From positions 682,001-746,000 of the forward strand of contig CAJSYZ010000011.1 in the NCBI GenBank assembly GCA_910574455.1: 64,000 bases of DNA, given 5' to 3'. Positions 23,701 to 35,718 of the stretch are shown in pieces; position 1 is the first letter of the stretch; the number at the start of each line of letters is the position of its first letter. Both the position numbers and the translations under genes were made by a program. A model generated the notes under the pieces. The model made no database searches. It saw only the letters and a list, made by a program, of their open reading frames with translations, and was not told where the DNA came from. Source of the stretch: Trichaptum fuscoviolaceum. Lineage: Eukaryota > Basidiomycota > Agaricomycetes > Hymenochaetales > Trichaptaceae.

Positions 23701-25822
23701 CCGCTGCAGCCAGTGGCGAGCGGAAGCGGAGTCAATAAAGTGGATTCCCCTGTCTCAGCAAAGAAACCTGAGGCTGAATTGCAGGACGAGGCGGTCAACT
23801 TTGCTCGAAAATGTGTCGCTGTACGTCAATGCTTTACGAAGTGGAAGAAAAGACGTTTGGACATGGTTACATGGAAGGAAGCATGCAGACGGAGTGATGC
23901 CTACAAGCAGAAGCTTTGCCAGAGTGGACCTGGTGGCCTAACTCAATCAGCATCGTTCAAGAGACGAAGAGAAAGTGGCGATGTACCGAAGATCGAACCT
24001 GCTCGACTACGACGTAGACTCAAGTCGCGGGCTTCTGATCCCACCGATCCTTTTACGGATGAACGATTAGTCCAAAGACTCATGCAAGTACGTTCTTTCT
24101 GTGATTAGATTCCTATCGGACCTCAATCTCATAACTCGCGCGTCCCGTAGAACAAGAAAGAGAATGAAAGGCGCTGGGCAAAAGGCTCATTCGTTCAAGC
24201 TATTCGAAGTCACTTGAAAAGCAGAGGTGAAATTCCTCAAAACTGGACAACATGGCTCTGCATGAATCCCGAAAACGATCGTACTGCAATCTGGTTGGAG
24301 CAGAAATTCGATGTGCCTGAGTCAGGGACATGGGAATCTGAAGTCGTATTCTCTATCCCTATTCCTCCTAATCCAACTCGAGAAGGCTTTCCGGGTCTTA
24401 TCGTTTTCGAGTGTACGCCTTTGGAAGAAGTTGCGGACGAAATCGAGAGGTACGTCAGTTTCATTATACTGAGTGGCATGAATTTTGACATCGGTTCTGA
24501 AAGGAAATATCGTGTTATCGACGATTGCGCGAGGTTGAGAGACATCATCTTGTCCCTCCCAGATCGACGACATTATATTCCCTCTTTGCTGGTAGTTACC
24601 TGGGATTCAAAGTCAGGAAGCGATTTTCCTGCTGATATTTCTGATATGGCAAGTACTTCAACGTCCACAGCCCGTCGTTTGTCTGACATTGAATAGATCG
24701 CAAAGCAAGTGAACTTAGGGGTTATTCGGCATTCTGGCACCTTTTCCATCTCCTCCACGGATCTCGACCTCAACGAAGCGTTTGAAAAGTCTGTGGCTAC
24801 TCTCAATCTTGACACAACCGGGCAGCTAGTTGAGCGCTTAAATCTCAAAGGTTAATAAACTGGCCTTTCTTCTCGGGTATTCGATTGCTTATTGCTCGTC
24901 CTCAGACCTTCTTGAACGGTTTATACCGTTATGGAGAGAACCAGCATTCGTATGGCTGAATGCTTGCGAATCAGACGATGAATGTGAGTCTTTCTCGTGG
25001 ATCTCTGCACATTTACGCCAGTCTTCTCATCGGTGATTTGTAGTCAATTGGGTTCTCTTTGCCGCCGTTTTGGATAGCTTCGTAAAGACTCTTAACGCCA
25101 TGCTGAAGAATGCCGTGGGCGCCTGGAACTCTCTGAAGTCTACTTCGTCGGATATTCCCCCTCTCCCACTGCCATCTTTAACGGAAAATGTGGACCAACT
25201 GTGAGTTGCATCACTTTCAACAGCAGTCATACTCAACTAAAGGCTATGTAGATCTATTGGAGAATCCATCAGTCAATGGCTCACATCTCCTATGTTTGAT
25301 CATGATTACCTTGCAAATAATTTCACATCTGCCGACTTGAGCGAAGGTTTCGAGCCACGCGCCGTTTTCGAGCACCTGCTTGATCTTGCCTTCCTTTACA
25401 TCCAACGTTGGACCAAAGCTACAATCCATCCTCGACCTATCTCAAAATCCATACTCTCCCATTTGCTTAAAGACTTCGAAAATACCCTTGGCGACGCACA
25501 AGAGGAGCTTCGTCGTGTTGTACGGGCTCTTCCTCGTCCTCGGTATAAGAGAGTACTTTTCAACGGCGATGCGAGCGAATGGGGATCCCAGGCATCTCGT
25601 ACGTCGAGTAGTCCCAGCCCACAAACACCCTCGAACGGGGCGAAACGTGCACGGATGACTATGTCAGAATTCTCAGCCTCCGAGGAGCCAAGTCAACCTC
25701 CATCGCCCAGCCCGAGCGTTGCTCAATCAGCCGCCGAGTCGACGGCATCTGTCGTCACAGTGTCCATGCTACGAGACCTCGCCCGCGGCGTCCTGAAAGC
25801 GTACAAGAAGGCTTCGAGCTAA
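20790..25822 (+). CDS. SAC3: SAC3/GANP family mRNA export factor (TREX-2 scaffold)
   Basis: Sac3 is the scaffold of the nuclear-pore TREX-2 complex, which couples transcription to mRNA export. I choose ATG 20790 (MSDGVAHG). An RG-rich N-terminus (GGHRGRGRG) is followed by the conserved SAC3 core, spliced from several exons: GTCQDMCPEFERYRRE (about 21331-21378), PSDLRPAPVL, RTLDYLFHDLLPQGGF, DRSRAVRNDFTIQQ, then REFYDDQRGVYQSPNE and the helical region to about 22330. Acidic and proline/serine-rich linkers follow, with FG motifs (SVFGKLTGSPFG) near 22820-22900. A CID-like helix for Sus1/Cdc31 binding is suggested by FARKCVAVRQCFTKWKKRRL (about 23800-23860). The remaining exons run to a serine-rich C-terminus ending KAYKKASS. 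Short introns are visible near 21162-21202, 21395-21470, 21585-21628, 21870-21895, 24090-24150 and in four places up to 25252. Total near 1,400 residues, usual for the family. Confidence 0.9.
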
Positions 25823-26170
25823 CCAACAAGCGGATCAGCGGATGTTACGATTAACTTATTATTTGTTGTCTTTCTCTCGTGCTTGTTGTTTAACGAAACG
25901 CTGTCTGCCTTTTTTCATATTTGTTCACTTGAATACATACAATTGCGCACTATTTTGTATAACATACATACAACATACACTTTGCTATGACATGATAACA
26001 CAACACGCCTACTTCTCCAGGAACAACTTCGTCGCGGTATACATATAACGTGCTACCCCAATGAATGATTGATGCAGAAAAACAAGTGTCAAAGGATAAA
26101 ATGAAAATATGAAAGACATTCTTACCCTACAATATATTATACAAAGCAAAAGCCAGAATGATTCAGAGAT

Positions 26171-29152
26171 CTAGAGTAAGTAAGCAAATGTTACAAAGGT
26201 AAGGACGGCCCCAAGCGACGTATAGCCAGCGGCCGCCACCACAGAGCGAGTCACGGACCCGGCAGGCGTACGGGCACGTTTCGTAGGCCTCTGGTCCGCC
26301 GCATCATCCTCAAAATCGCAATCGACCACCTTGACAATGGGTTCGTTCATATCCAAATCACATAATTTGCGTTTCCTCGATTTCACCTGGAGCCACTTGT
26401 GAGTTGATGCATGCAGACAAATCGGAAGGGTGTAAAGTACCTGTGCGCCCTCGGTCTCCATCATATCAGCTTGGATGGCCTGTTCGGACTGGACACGCAG
26501 AGGCTCAATCTTAGCAAGAACTTGCTCCATAATTGTTGAGAAACGAAGCATTTCTGATAATCTCATTAATAACACTTCAGTATTTGAAGTAATAACCAAT
26601 CTCACCTTCGCGAATATCCTGCAGATTCTTCTGGGCTTCAGCCTCAGAAACAACGGATGGCGACGTTGGGGCAGCTTGAATAGTTTCAGTTGACGCTCGA
26701 CTCGACTCGGAAGCTGAACGTGCAGCTGCCATCGCAAGTGTGGCAGCTACTTGGCGTTCGACGAGAGGACGAAGACCACCGATGCTCTCCTTCAGGTCAG
26801 TAATTCGCGACGTCACGTTGTTCATTTCTGCCGCAACAAGCGCTTGTATCTTCGTCGGGAGCGACGAGAAGGACTGGTGAAAAAGAACTTCAGCATGAGA
26901 ATCACGGCAGGACTGGGCTAAACAGGCAGGGTAACCACATACATATTCTCTTCGAACAAGGGACGGTTTCTGAGAATTTGAGGGGTCCTCAACATTGGTC
27001 AGATCAGGCTGGGACGACTCTTCTGTGTTCTTTCCACTGTCTGTTTGCGCGGAAGATGTAAAAGGGGTATTTTGAGGGTCAAGCGGAGCCCTGGCTGCTG
27101 CAATGTCCTTGTTCAACCTCAAGAGTGACTGCTTCAATTTCGCGATATCCACTGAGCCCTGAAGCCGCGGCAACCTCTCCAACAACGCCTGGCGGAGGGT
27201 TTGCTGGGGACTAGCAGAGTATCCGGCGCTCATTATGTTTCTATGTAGATCATTCGTTTCTTGACCTTCAACCTGGATAGAACTTGCACTCGGAATCTCA
27301 TTCGCTGTTCCGAAAATCTTCTTCTTCAACTTGGAGCCTGACATGTATGCCTCGCGGCTAATCTCAGCGATCTCTGGTGACGCAGTACGTATCACTGGAT
27401 CGGAGGCTTTCGCTAGCTGTGGAGGAAGGAACAGCGTAGAGCGCGGGAAATCCTCTACATCAGCCTCCACATCATTATCATGATCTCCGTCTTGAGAAAC
27501 ACCTTCATCTCGCACATTCTCCGACGGTGTTTGCGAAGAGTGTTCACCGTCTTCTAAACCCGGAGACGGCCTTCCTGAAGATAATTCCATAGGAGAGCTT
27601 GCGCGGGAGCGCTCGTGTAAGGCGTCTTGGCTACTCTCTGGGATGCTGATGGTTGTATTGTTGTTTGCAAGCGAAGGGACGACCATGACTTCACTTCCGC
27701 CTAAGCCCCCAGGAAGGCGCATGTCGCCCATCCCAAAGTCATGAATATCGCTTACGAAATCCAAAGCTCCCATTTGATTCTGAGGGAAGGACGGCATGAA
27801 TTGAGAGTAGTTTTCACCGGGGAAGAACATGTTGGAACTACTATCTGGAGGCGCCACATTGTTATTTGCGTTCAAGAAGTAGCTATGGTCCAATGACCCA
27901 GAATTGCTGGGGCCTATATGGTAGCTTGGGGTAAGATGGTCATTGCTGCTCAACGGAGGCTGCAAACATGCCATCGGTGGTTCTTGCCTGTCTGCTGAAT
28001 CGTTGGGAAATTCATGCAAGGGTAAAGCCGATGCAGGAGCCGCACTACATGCGGAAACCTCACTCCTGTTCCCATCGGCATTCACCCGCGCCGTAGATGA
28101 AGTAAAGAATCCGAGGTCACGAAGGGATGGGAGAGGAAGTCGTGAAGATGTGCTATGATGAACATAGCGTCCCAAGTCAAATGGAAGAATAGAACACAGT
28201 TTGTTGGCTACACTTGGGGCACCAGACGACGAGGATCGGCTCTCGGATGATGAAATCTCGTTCTCCAAATCCGGAGAGCCGAATGCGTCCTGCTGGCTCT
28301 CGTTGTCGCTGGATTGCGAGATAGACGATGTTTCCATGTCTTCCGAATCGGACATGTCGGAGGAATGGTATGAAGGAGAAGAATACATGTGTACGCCGTA
28401 GCGATTTGGGGTAGAGCACGCTTCGTCGTCGTCCAGATCGTCCTCACTGTCGCCACTGGATGGTGTTGTGACAAGGAAGACGTTTGGCGAAGGTGTGAGT
28501 TCTTTGATTGCTTTCACTGACGTATGCTCGAAAGTGACTAAAAGTGATACAGGTTCCCAATTCTAGAGAAAGAAAAGGAAACGATTCATCAGATCATCAA
28601 CGTATCACGACATGCTGGCTGGGGTGAAGGGCAAAAATAGCGCATATACCCACCTTGCTATCCCGATAAATCCCCTTCCCAAGGACGATGGTGTCTCCCG
28701 ACTCGAGGATGAAAGGGACATTAGGCTTGAGTTTCTCACCGCGAATGTATGTGCCATGGAGAGAGCTTAGGTCCGCAACACTGACCTGTGTGTGGCATAG
28801 AGTTAGATATGTGACTTCCGATTTGGTGTGATTAAGGAAGAGAGGCGTGCATCACGGCGACAAAGCAAAAGCTGGCGATTAAGATGATAAACCGTCATAC
28901 CCTGCCATCGTCTTCAAAACAGATCCGTGCATGCCTTCTGCTCATTACGGGGCTGCTGAACGTCGCACGCGCAGTACCTTCGCCATCATTCCCATCCGGA
29001 GTCGAGATAGCGCCCGCCTTGACGATAGTCGCCCGCACGAGGTCGATGACGGGATGCTCTGAGCGAGTGTACCAGTACGTCCTGTGCTCGACGCCGTCCG
29101 ATGTCATATCGGTGCAGGACAGCGAGATACCTACAGTCGACGACGTGAGCAT
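26171..29152 (-). CDS. Tail-anchored FHA-domain protein
   Basis: An FHA domain, which binds phosphothreonine peptides, lies at the N-terminus. Exon 1 (29152 to about 28895) has the start of the domain and SRRHARICFEDDGRV. Exon 2 (28785-28654) has SVADLSSLHGTYIRGEKL and SGDTIVLGKGIYRDSK, giving the typical SRRHA / LSSxxGT core. A long acidic, serine-rich middle follows from 28562. A probable intron lies at about 26945-26878 (donor GTATGTGTGG, acceptor TTTTTCACCAG), although the frame stays open through it. The last two exons end in a basic stretch (KSRKRK, RPTKRAR) and a single C-terminal hydrophobic segment (SVVAAAGYTSLGAVLTFVTF) that runs to the stop. That layout suggests an ER or nuclear-envelope tail anchor with the FHA domain in the cytosol. 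It recalls Far9/Far10/SLMAP proteins of the STRIPAK complex, but I see no long coiled coil, so that assignment is open. The gene converges on SAC3. Confidence 0.75.
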
Positions 29153-29631
29153 TGACGAGCATATCAGTTAATTAGCGCTTCCCCTATCCGACGACGAGTG
29201 CGAAAGCGGTTCACTGACCTGTAACCTCTCCAATAGAGGCCGCCCTCGTCGAGGCGGGTACGCTGTCTGCATGAAGAACGACGGCGCTCATTATTGTTGG
29301 TGATACCCTTGTCCTCGCCGTCGTTGTGGTCGTTGTTAAAGAAGACAAGGATGAGGCACACTCGCCACCCTGCGGCTGCGAGGACATGACATGACTCGGC
29401 GCTTATCAACGCGCAGCGCTTAGAGTCATGTGAGAACGGGCGTCTAACCATACTAGTAATATTATGTCATACAAAATAAGTTAAAAATAACAATCGTAAT
29501 GAAAAGCCAGTGGCACAAAAACTCGATAGAAAAATGTAGAATTATTAATGTCGGCCTAAGGTAAGAAAGAAGAAATAGTATGACATGGATAGTACAGGTT
29601 CTACAAAGGGAAGAGAAGGTCAACTTCCTCT
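29153..29631. other. Intergenic, no gene seen
   Basis: Short spacer between the FHA gene start and the end of the DUF6533 gene. A frame of about 95 codons on the minus strand (29164-29451) has biased composition and no motif. Confidence 0.4.
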
Positions 29632-31241
29632 TCATTTCTGATGTGTTATATTAAGTACGTCCGGCGTCCGCCTTGTCTCTAGTTCGTACGTTTCACTACC
29701 CCATGACCCAAATCGAAACTTGTTCATCGAGGACCCACGCGACCCATTACGTGCTGTGTTAGCTTTCTTGGTCTTCGACGGAGAGGAGTGGAGATGGTTT
29801 ATGCCGTCGTGTAATGTGGCTGTGTAACTGTATCCGTCGTCGGTGGACGTATAGTACAAGTCGCGCGTCTCCAGATACAATTCTTCCTCCTGTGTAATAT
29901 GCGGGGTCGCGTAGAGCTTCAAAAAAAGCCGAGCATTGATCGTTGCGACGGCTGCCTCAATGAATCTGTAGAAGAAGGAAGGAAGGATGTGTAAGTGCGT
30001 ATCCACGCGAAGTGAGATGTATATGCATGCGCACGAGAGTCCGATCAATCCAAGTAGAGGCTGGGAAGGAGAAGAGTTAATTTCAGTTGAGGCGCTGGTA
30101 TTTGGAACGAAGAAGCACTCACATCCGAGATCAAACAGAGGCTGAAATTGACCAGTCGAAGGGCTAGCGGCTCCATTCGTCAGAAATCTTTCCCATCATC
30201 AAATATAGTCACCTACCCCAAGTCACCTATATCAGGCGGGCCTATAAGTTACAGAAATGAGATATATATGATGAAGCGACTCACGATAATTAGAAATAGT
30301 CCGTCATGGTCCAGAATCTCAACTAGCTTATCCTTCCCTGAGCGCGGTTTACTTATAGCGTTCCATAAGACGAGAATTAGGGCATAGAAATCGAGTAATA
30401 TCTGATGAATTTGGTCCTTTCAGTAACATCGATCATGTCATGAAGAGAGAGGATTTAACCTGAGGAGCCCAAACACCTTCTAACCATCTCGGGGACGGAA
30501 GAACGGCGCATGTCCAGAGCGGTATTCCAATGTAGCTTACGCCCTCTGAAAGGATTGAAAGCATTAGTGGAGTCGAACATTAAGTGCATGGAGTCGTACT
30601 TTTAAGATCCACAACAAAGAAGGACGCGAATGGCAATGACACGACGTAAGCGACCACTGCAGCCGTGAAAACTGTCCGAACGATGACCGGGTTACGATCC
30701 CAGAGTAAGAATATTCGATAGAGGAGAAGAGCTTTAGGATCGTTAGGCGATGTACTTCAACTGAAGGGTGATAGTTCTTCACCGTGCCATATTGCGTCAA
30801 ATAGGAGAATGGTTAGGATAATGGCCGATGCGGCGTTTCCACACTATCATCGTCTTTAGCATCTGAACACAAATTGGCGCTTCGGTTTGTAGACATACGA
30901 AAGCTGGAGTCAAAGGCCTTCGTGATGTTGTATCTTGAGTAAGAAATTAGGATTCAATAGTTCTTTTGCCATATACGAGTGAATTAGGACTTACGATCCA
31001 ACAAAAGCCCAAGAAGCACGATCGTCCCATAACGATTAATAACATACGCCAGCTTCGCCAGCGATAGCTGCTTTGATTGCCAAATGAGGCGCAGCTCAGT
31101 AGGGAAGGTCAGAAAGTAGTCGTAAACGAAGATCGATGCGCCTGCGACGGTAAGATACTGCACTGCGCGTACTCGAGGTCCGAATTCATTCAAGAGCTCA
31201 AGACCTTGCCCTAAGCTTGTGACACCGTCGAAAAAGCTCAT
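29632..31241 (-). CDS. DUF6533-type multipass membrane protein
   Basis: The first exon (31241 to about 30984) starts MSFFDGVTSLGQG and contains the DUF6533 signature: VQYLTVAGASIFVYDYFLTF, then PTELRLIWQSK, then INRYGTIVLLG. Later exons continue a polytopic membrane protein: KALLLYRIFLLWDRNPVIVR with a following helix VFTAAVVAYVVSLPFASFFV (about 30740-30600), EGVSYIGIPLWTCAVLPSP (about 30540-30480), LDFYALILVLWNAI (about 30410-30360), and a last exon from about 30060 to 29632 with LIGLSCACIYISL and a long polar C-terminus. About seven membrane segments in all. DUF6533 proteins are numerous in mushroom-forming fungi and have no proven role. The upstream region is shared with nothing obvious. 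Confidence 0.82.
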
Positions 31242-32993
31242 TGTTTATCTTCCGAATCTGAGCTGGCGCTCAGACTGTCTTGTTTGGGATCACCGAGGAA
31301 TGTATGAGAAGGAGAAAGTAGCAAAGAGAGAGTAATAATGATGAATCCGAAGCCCAGGTTACACGTAAAAATGAGGGACGAAAGTGAAGAGGACGAAGCA
31401 AAGGTACAAGCCGGAAGAATAGTGAGGAGCAGTGGCCAGTCCCGGGAAAGACCTATATGATACGAGTAATTTCAAATGACAAGGGCTGGAGAAACGTCGA
31501 GGGAATGTTGCACACAAGGCCGGCGGGATCAATCCACATGCATATGTCAAGCCGATGTCGCAGTCTGTTACACGTGCAACGACCGATGACACAAATGACA
31601 CTCGATTGCAATTTGTGCCAGCCCAAGGTTCGAGATTGATGGCCTGTATATGAGCGCATCCGCAGGCCAGATCCTGCGTATATATACCGAGGATGAAGAG
31701 GAGGAGCTCAATAGAATCCGGTCACTTTAGGTGCCAGGTAATTGACTTCGCTCGGAGATTCCGGTCGTTCCTAGCTCGGACACTTCCGGTTACCGCTGTC
31801 ACTTCAGGATTTCTTCCGACATCCTTTTTCACATAGCAAGATATGATAAATCAGTTTGTCAGTTGCTGTGGTACATACTCGAATCAGATTGATGCACGGT
31901 ATACGACAAGCTTCACAAGAAGGTGGCTTCAATTCAATAACGTTAGCGAACACAGACGGACGCCCATAAAATCACAAGGACGCACACGTACAAACGCGAA
32001 TGACCATGAGATCAACCTCCGGTATATTTGAATGGAACAAGATAAGTAAGTAGTTATGTGGGCTTACATCGCTCTACTCACTTGATCGTGATAATCCTTC
32101 TCAACTCATTCACAGCAGTCAACGAAACTGGCATGATCGAATCGTCTCCCTTCGATCGACAACGATAGCCACCTTTATAATTCAATACCAGGTCAGAACC
32201 ATATGGTGGCAATCATTCTTCCATACGATAAATGATCTGCGCATCTCCATCAGGTTCCAGATGTCTACGTGTATAAGCCTGTGTACCAAAGTATATGAGA
32301 TAGAGTATGATGACAACGATTCGGAATTTGACTTTACATTCCTCCCATCGAGTACTAACTGAATGGAATTGACCCTGGTCAATGAAAGAGCTGGTCAATG
32401 AAAGAGCGTTCATACTTATTACTCTCCATTAGGTTGGCTGATATCCTCGAATCATCTGCTGAATATTAACGTCGGTAACAGGGGGGTTCGCCGGGTTGGT
32501 GGAAGTCCTGCCGCAGGCCAGCTCAAAGCCTCAACAAGTTGAAACTGTTTGACGTTCAACATGAAGTTGAATCGGAGATCGAAAAATTACTCGGTTTTCC
32601 CGCCGGGTTTTCGGTCGTTTTCCTTTTCTTGTTTTTGTTACCATCGACTCACATATTTCACTGATGAATGGAAAACATCCCGGACGAACCTCGTAAACTC
32701 TTGATACGATGAAAGACGAAAGGAAGAAGACGGGTTGTCGTAAAGCTTAGACCGCGACGGGCAAAGCTCCCGGCATTCCAGTTGACACTGGCCAGCGGTA
32801 CAATTACCCGAATAAAAAAGTTAAAGATAAGTGTACAAACTGCTATAGTTTTTCTTGGCGTTATAGCCTTCCTCATATTGCATGGAATTTAGATCATCAA
32901 CATATTCAAATTCTCGTCTACAAAGCAAAGTTGCGATAACGGTCCTCATCAACAGCATCGGTATCGCTGTGCATGCCCGGGCCTTTCGTCCTG
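31242..32993. other. 1.75-kb intergenic stretch
   Basis: No gene recognised. Frames are short, overlapping and motif-free. A partial palindrome TTCAACATGAAGTTGAA lies near 32556-32572 and resembles the palindromes near 20564 and 42212. Confidence 0.4.
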
Positions 32994-34094
32994 CTAGTGG
33001 CTGCGTTGGTGCAGTCTTTGCTCAGCAAGTTCGTTAATCATTCTCATCCCTGTTACAATGGTCAGGCCCAGCGTGTGTGCGCCAGTGTCGATGATGTGGC
33101 CGTCCTGAAGAACGACTGCAACAGAATGTCAGATTAGGGTCGCAAGAATTGACTCTGTCTGTCTTACTAGCGAATCTATGCTGGGCCCATCCTTCAAATG
33201 TCCACGTGAATCTACTGCCGGGGAATTTGTCTTCTGCGACTACACGGTTGTGTGAGAGTCAGAGTGTCGATACCAGCGAAAAGAGAGATAATTACGCAAG
33301 CGGGCCATAAGCTGTGTGTTTCCCATATCCATCGCATTTTCTATTGAAAGGCTTCTAAATCTCGATATAAGGAGGAACTGCCTGATTGTCTCTCACCAAA
33401 ATGAAAATTTCCTTTATTCTTCGGCAATATCATGTCCATGGCATCACAAGCCACATCCTGGCAACGATCTAAAGTAGTACTTAAAGGCCAAAAGAGTATC
33501 TCTTCCTTCGAATTACCAAGGTCCTTACAGACTACAAGCCGATGAAAAACAATCCTCAGGTATTCGTATGTATTCATATTGGCATGCCTACCTCGGAGGG
33601 CTATTTCACGTCCTACTCGCTTCCCCGGGACAACTTTGAATCCCGGGAAATACTCCAGAACTGCCGGTGTGCAATGGAGACTTTTTCATGAGATAATTAA
33701 CCAGATAAAAGAAACACTACGCGTACGCTTTACCATCCGATCCCTCAGGACTAGATTGTCATACTGTGGCATATCGTCCGCCGCTGCGACATTGGGCGTC
33801 CCATGCGGTTCTACGAATAACGTAGCCTCCGAGGTTTGCGACGAAGGACTCGTCCCAACCTGACTGTTCGAGGGCATCGTCAAGAGATATAGGGTTGCGT
33901 TCAGGTGCGTGCAAGACTACTACATGGTAGCCGGCCTCGAGATGTATTCTCGTGACGTAGCTTTTCAAGTCATTCACACTGCATGTCTGCTGTGGTAAAT
34001 CGGCGTTATAATCTCTCTTCAATTTAGTCTCAGGATCGGAGGCGGCCATCTCGGATGTGCATTCACTAGAATTATTAGGAGCGCCGTGCAACAC
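32994..34094 (-). CDS. Uncharacterised spliced protein
   Basis: A minus-strand gene is supported by splice-consistent open pieces, but I do not recognise the family. The first piece (34094 to about 33760; a likely start is MAASDPETKLKRDYN) contains SVNDLKSYVTRIHLEAGYHV and a short acidic helix. A piece at about 33665-33590 reads VLEYFPGFKVVPGKRVGREI between clean AG and GT borders. Next come EEILFWPLSTTLDRCQDVAC (about 33500-33400), then KFPGSRFTWTFEGWAQHRF (about 33235-33180), and a last exon from about 33105 to 32994 reading DGHIIDTGAHTLGLTIVTGM and ending QRSH. Estimated length is about 260-300 residues. There is no signal peptide or membrane helix in the pieces seen. Exon borders between 33760 and 33665 are unclear. 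Confidence 0.5.
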
Positions 34095-34496
34095 TATTTT
34101 TCGGATATAGGGAAGTTATACTTAAAGACTTGAAGTGCACGGCTGAGAGAATACTGGCGGAAAGGAATACTAGCGGAAAGACTTTAGAGTCGGCGGTTAC
34201 TAGTACATCCTGAAGTTACACAGCAAAGTCATGCAAAGTATAGCCCCCAGCTGGATGTCCCCAATGTAGAAACGGGATGGAAGTCCGGCTGTTCCCCAGC
34301 TGAAACCCAGTCCATTTCCACGCTTGAACTCAAGCGCTGGTTTCTACACCGAGCCCCGGCCGGTTTCTGGGTGTACCCCAGCACCTTTCCCACCGGTGGT
34401 CAGTGAGCTGGATTCCAGATTGACACCAGCTGGAATCCAGCCATAATCTCCAGTTCAACACGGCCTACTGCTTCAGCTCCAGAAAATGTTCTTCTC

Positions 34497-34930
34497 TATG
34501 GTACAGTTCACTTAGAGGCCGCTACTTTGGGGCAGACGCCAATTTCAATTTTGGTCAACCCTAAAATAAATTTAAATCCGAAAATATTTGAGGCAATCCC
34601 GTTTGCTCTGAAAAGCCCAAAACTGCAATAAAAAGGGGTCTAGAAGAAGTGGGAAAAAGATGAGAAGGTCAGATAGAAGAAATAGAAGGCTTAAAATAGA
34701 TGTTAGTCATTAATAATTACTATAAATGGTATATTTGTAAGGCATCGCCAAATTGGATCGAGGCCTTTAAAAATAACTCCTTCAATTTTGCTTCAAATAT
34801 TAATTCCTTTAGAGGGATTGCTCCTTTCGTGAAAAGGAGCATTTCTACTAAAGGGTTTTTTAATATCTTTTTTTTCCATGGACCAAATTTGGTGCACAAA
34901 AGTAGCGGCCTCTAAGTGAACTGTACCATA
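34497..34930. mobile_element. 430-bp TA-flanked MITE (Tc1/mariner-like)
   Basis: The element spans 34499-34928. Its left end TGGTACAGTTCACTTAGAGG continues as CCGCTACTTT and is matched perfectly in inverted orientation at the right end, about 30 bp in all. Each end is flanked by TA (34497-34498 and 34929-34930), the target duplication of Tc1/mariner transposases. The interior is AT-rich and has no transposase frame. Perfect termini suggest recent insertion. Confidence 0.88.
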
Positions 34931-34963
34931 AGTCTTTCCTGACCTGCCCTCAATAAGAGCATC

Positions 34964-35718
34964 GTGATCGTTGCAATTTTTTCTTCAAGTCTTGTCTCAA
35001 AACCAACACAGAGCACGGCTGCGCTAGGCACGTACGGCTTCGAGGCAGACGACTATGACTTTCTGCCGCCTGGCTCGCCGCCCCCACGGGACCGCACGTT
35101 GCCCAACAACGATTGGGGGAACTCAAACGGTCTGAGCCCGACTGGCCCTGCTGCACGGCCAAGGTCGAATCGTGGCACATGGGTGCGTGGCCCGGGCTTC
35201 GAGTGGACATGCCACTGGTACGTCCTCCCTGGCCGTGTTGCAGATCGCTTAATTGGGAGCAGGCGCGAGGAACGAGAGCGGGTTGTTGGCAGCGGGATTG
35301 GGAATGACGGTGTCTTTGCAAATGTCACTGCGAAACCAGCCTCCCCAGGCATATAGTGAAAGGTGCGCATCAATATTCCACGGAAGACGGCGTCCATGTT
35401 ATGCCGCAGGAAACACAGAAGAATGCGCCACCATCGTACGCCGCTGCTCGGGTGGATGCTGTCCCGCCGTACTGGGAGACTACAGCTCATGCGCCTTCGT
35501 TGTTATTGCCTGGATTGATGCTTCCAGGCGAGCTCCTGATCGATGGTCTCGCAACGGGCACGGTCTTCTTGTTTGCTTTGAACATGCTCGCCTCTATTTC
35601 CTTCTAATTCATGGAGTTTCTCCTTTCTTATCTCCTGCGCTCTACATATGCGGCAAAACTCAGTGCTCGTGCTGGTCTTGGCTTGATACTGGTTCAATTC
35701 TGCGTTGAGGACCGGCAA
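34964..35718 (+). pseudogene. BSD2/NDFIP-like pseudogene
   Basis: This is a second, more complete BSD2-type (DUF2370) gene copy. The open first part (34964 to about 35350) has PPGSPPPRDRTLPNNDWG and GNDGVFANVTAKPAS, the conserved segment before the adaptor motif. The frame then shifts, and the next part (from about 35360) reads STEDGVHVMPQETQKNAPPS YAAA, containing the PPSY motif that binds Rsp5/NEDD4 WW domains, then DAVPPYWETTAHAP. LLIDGLATGTVFLFALNMLA is the first membrane segment. A TAA stop at 35605-35607 stands where the other fragment has Gln (SISFQF), and the same frame then goes on with FLLSYLLRSTYAAK and ARAGLGLILVQF. One frameshift and one stop break it. Compare the fragment at 12490-12950. 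Confidence 0.85.
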
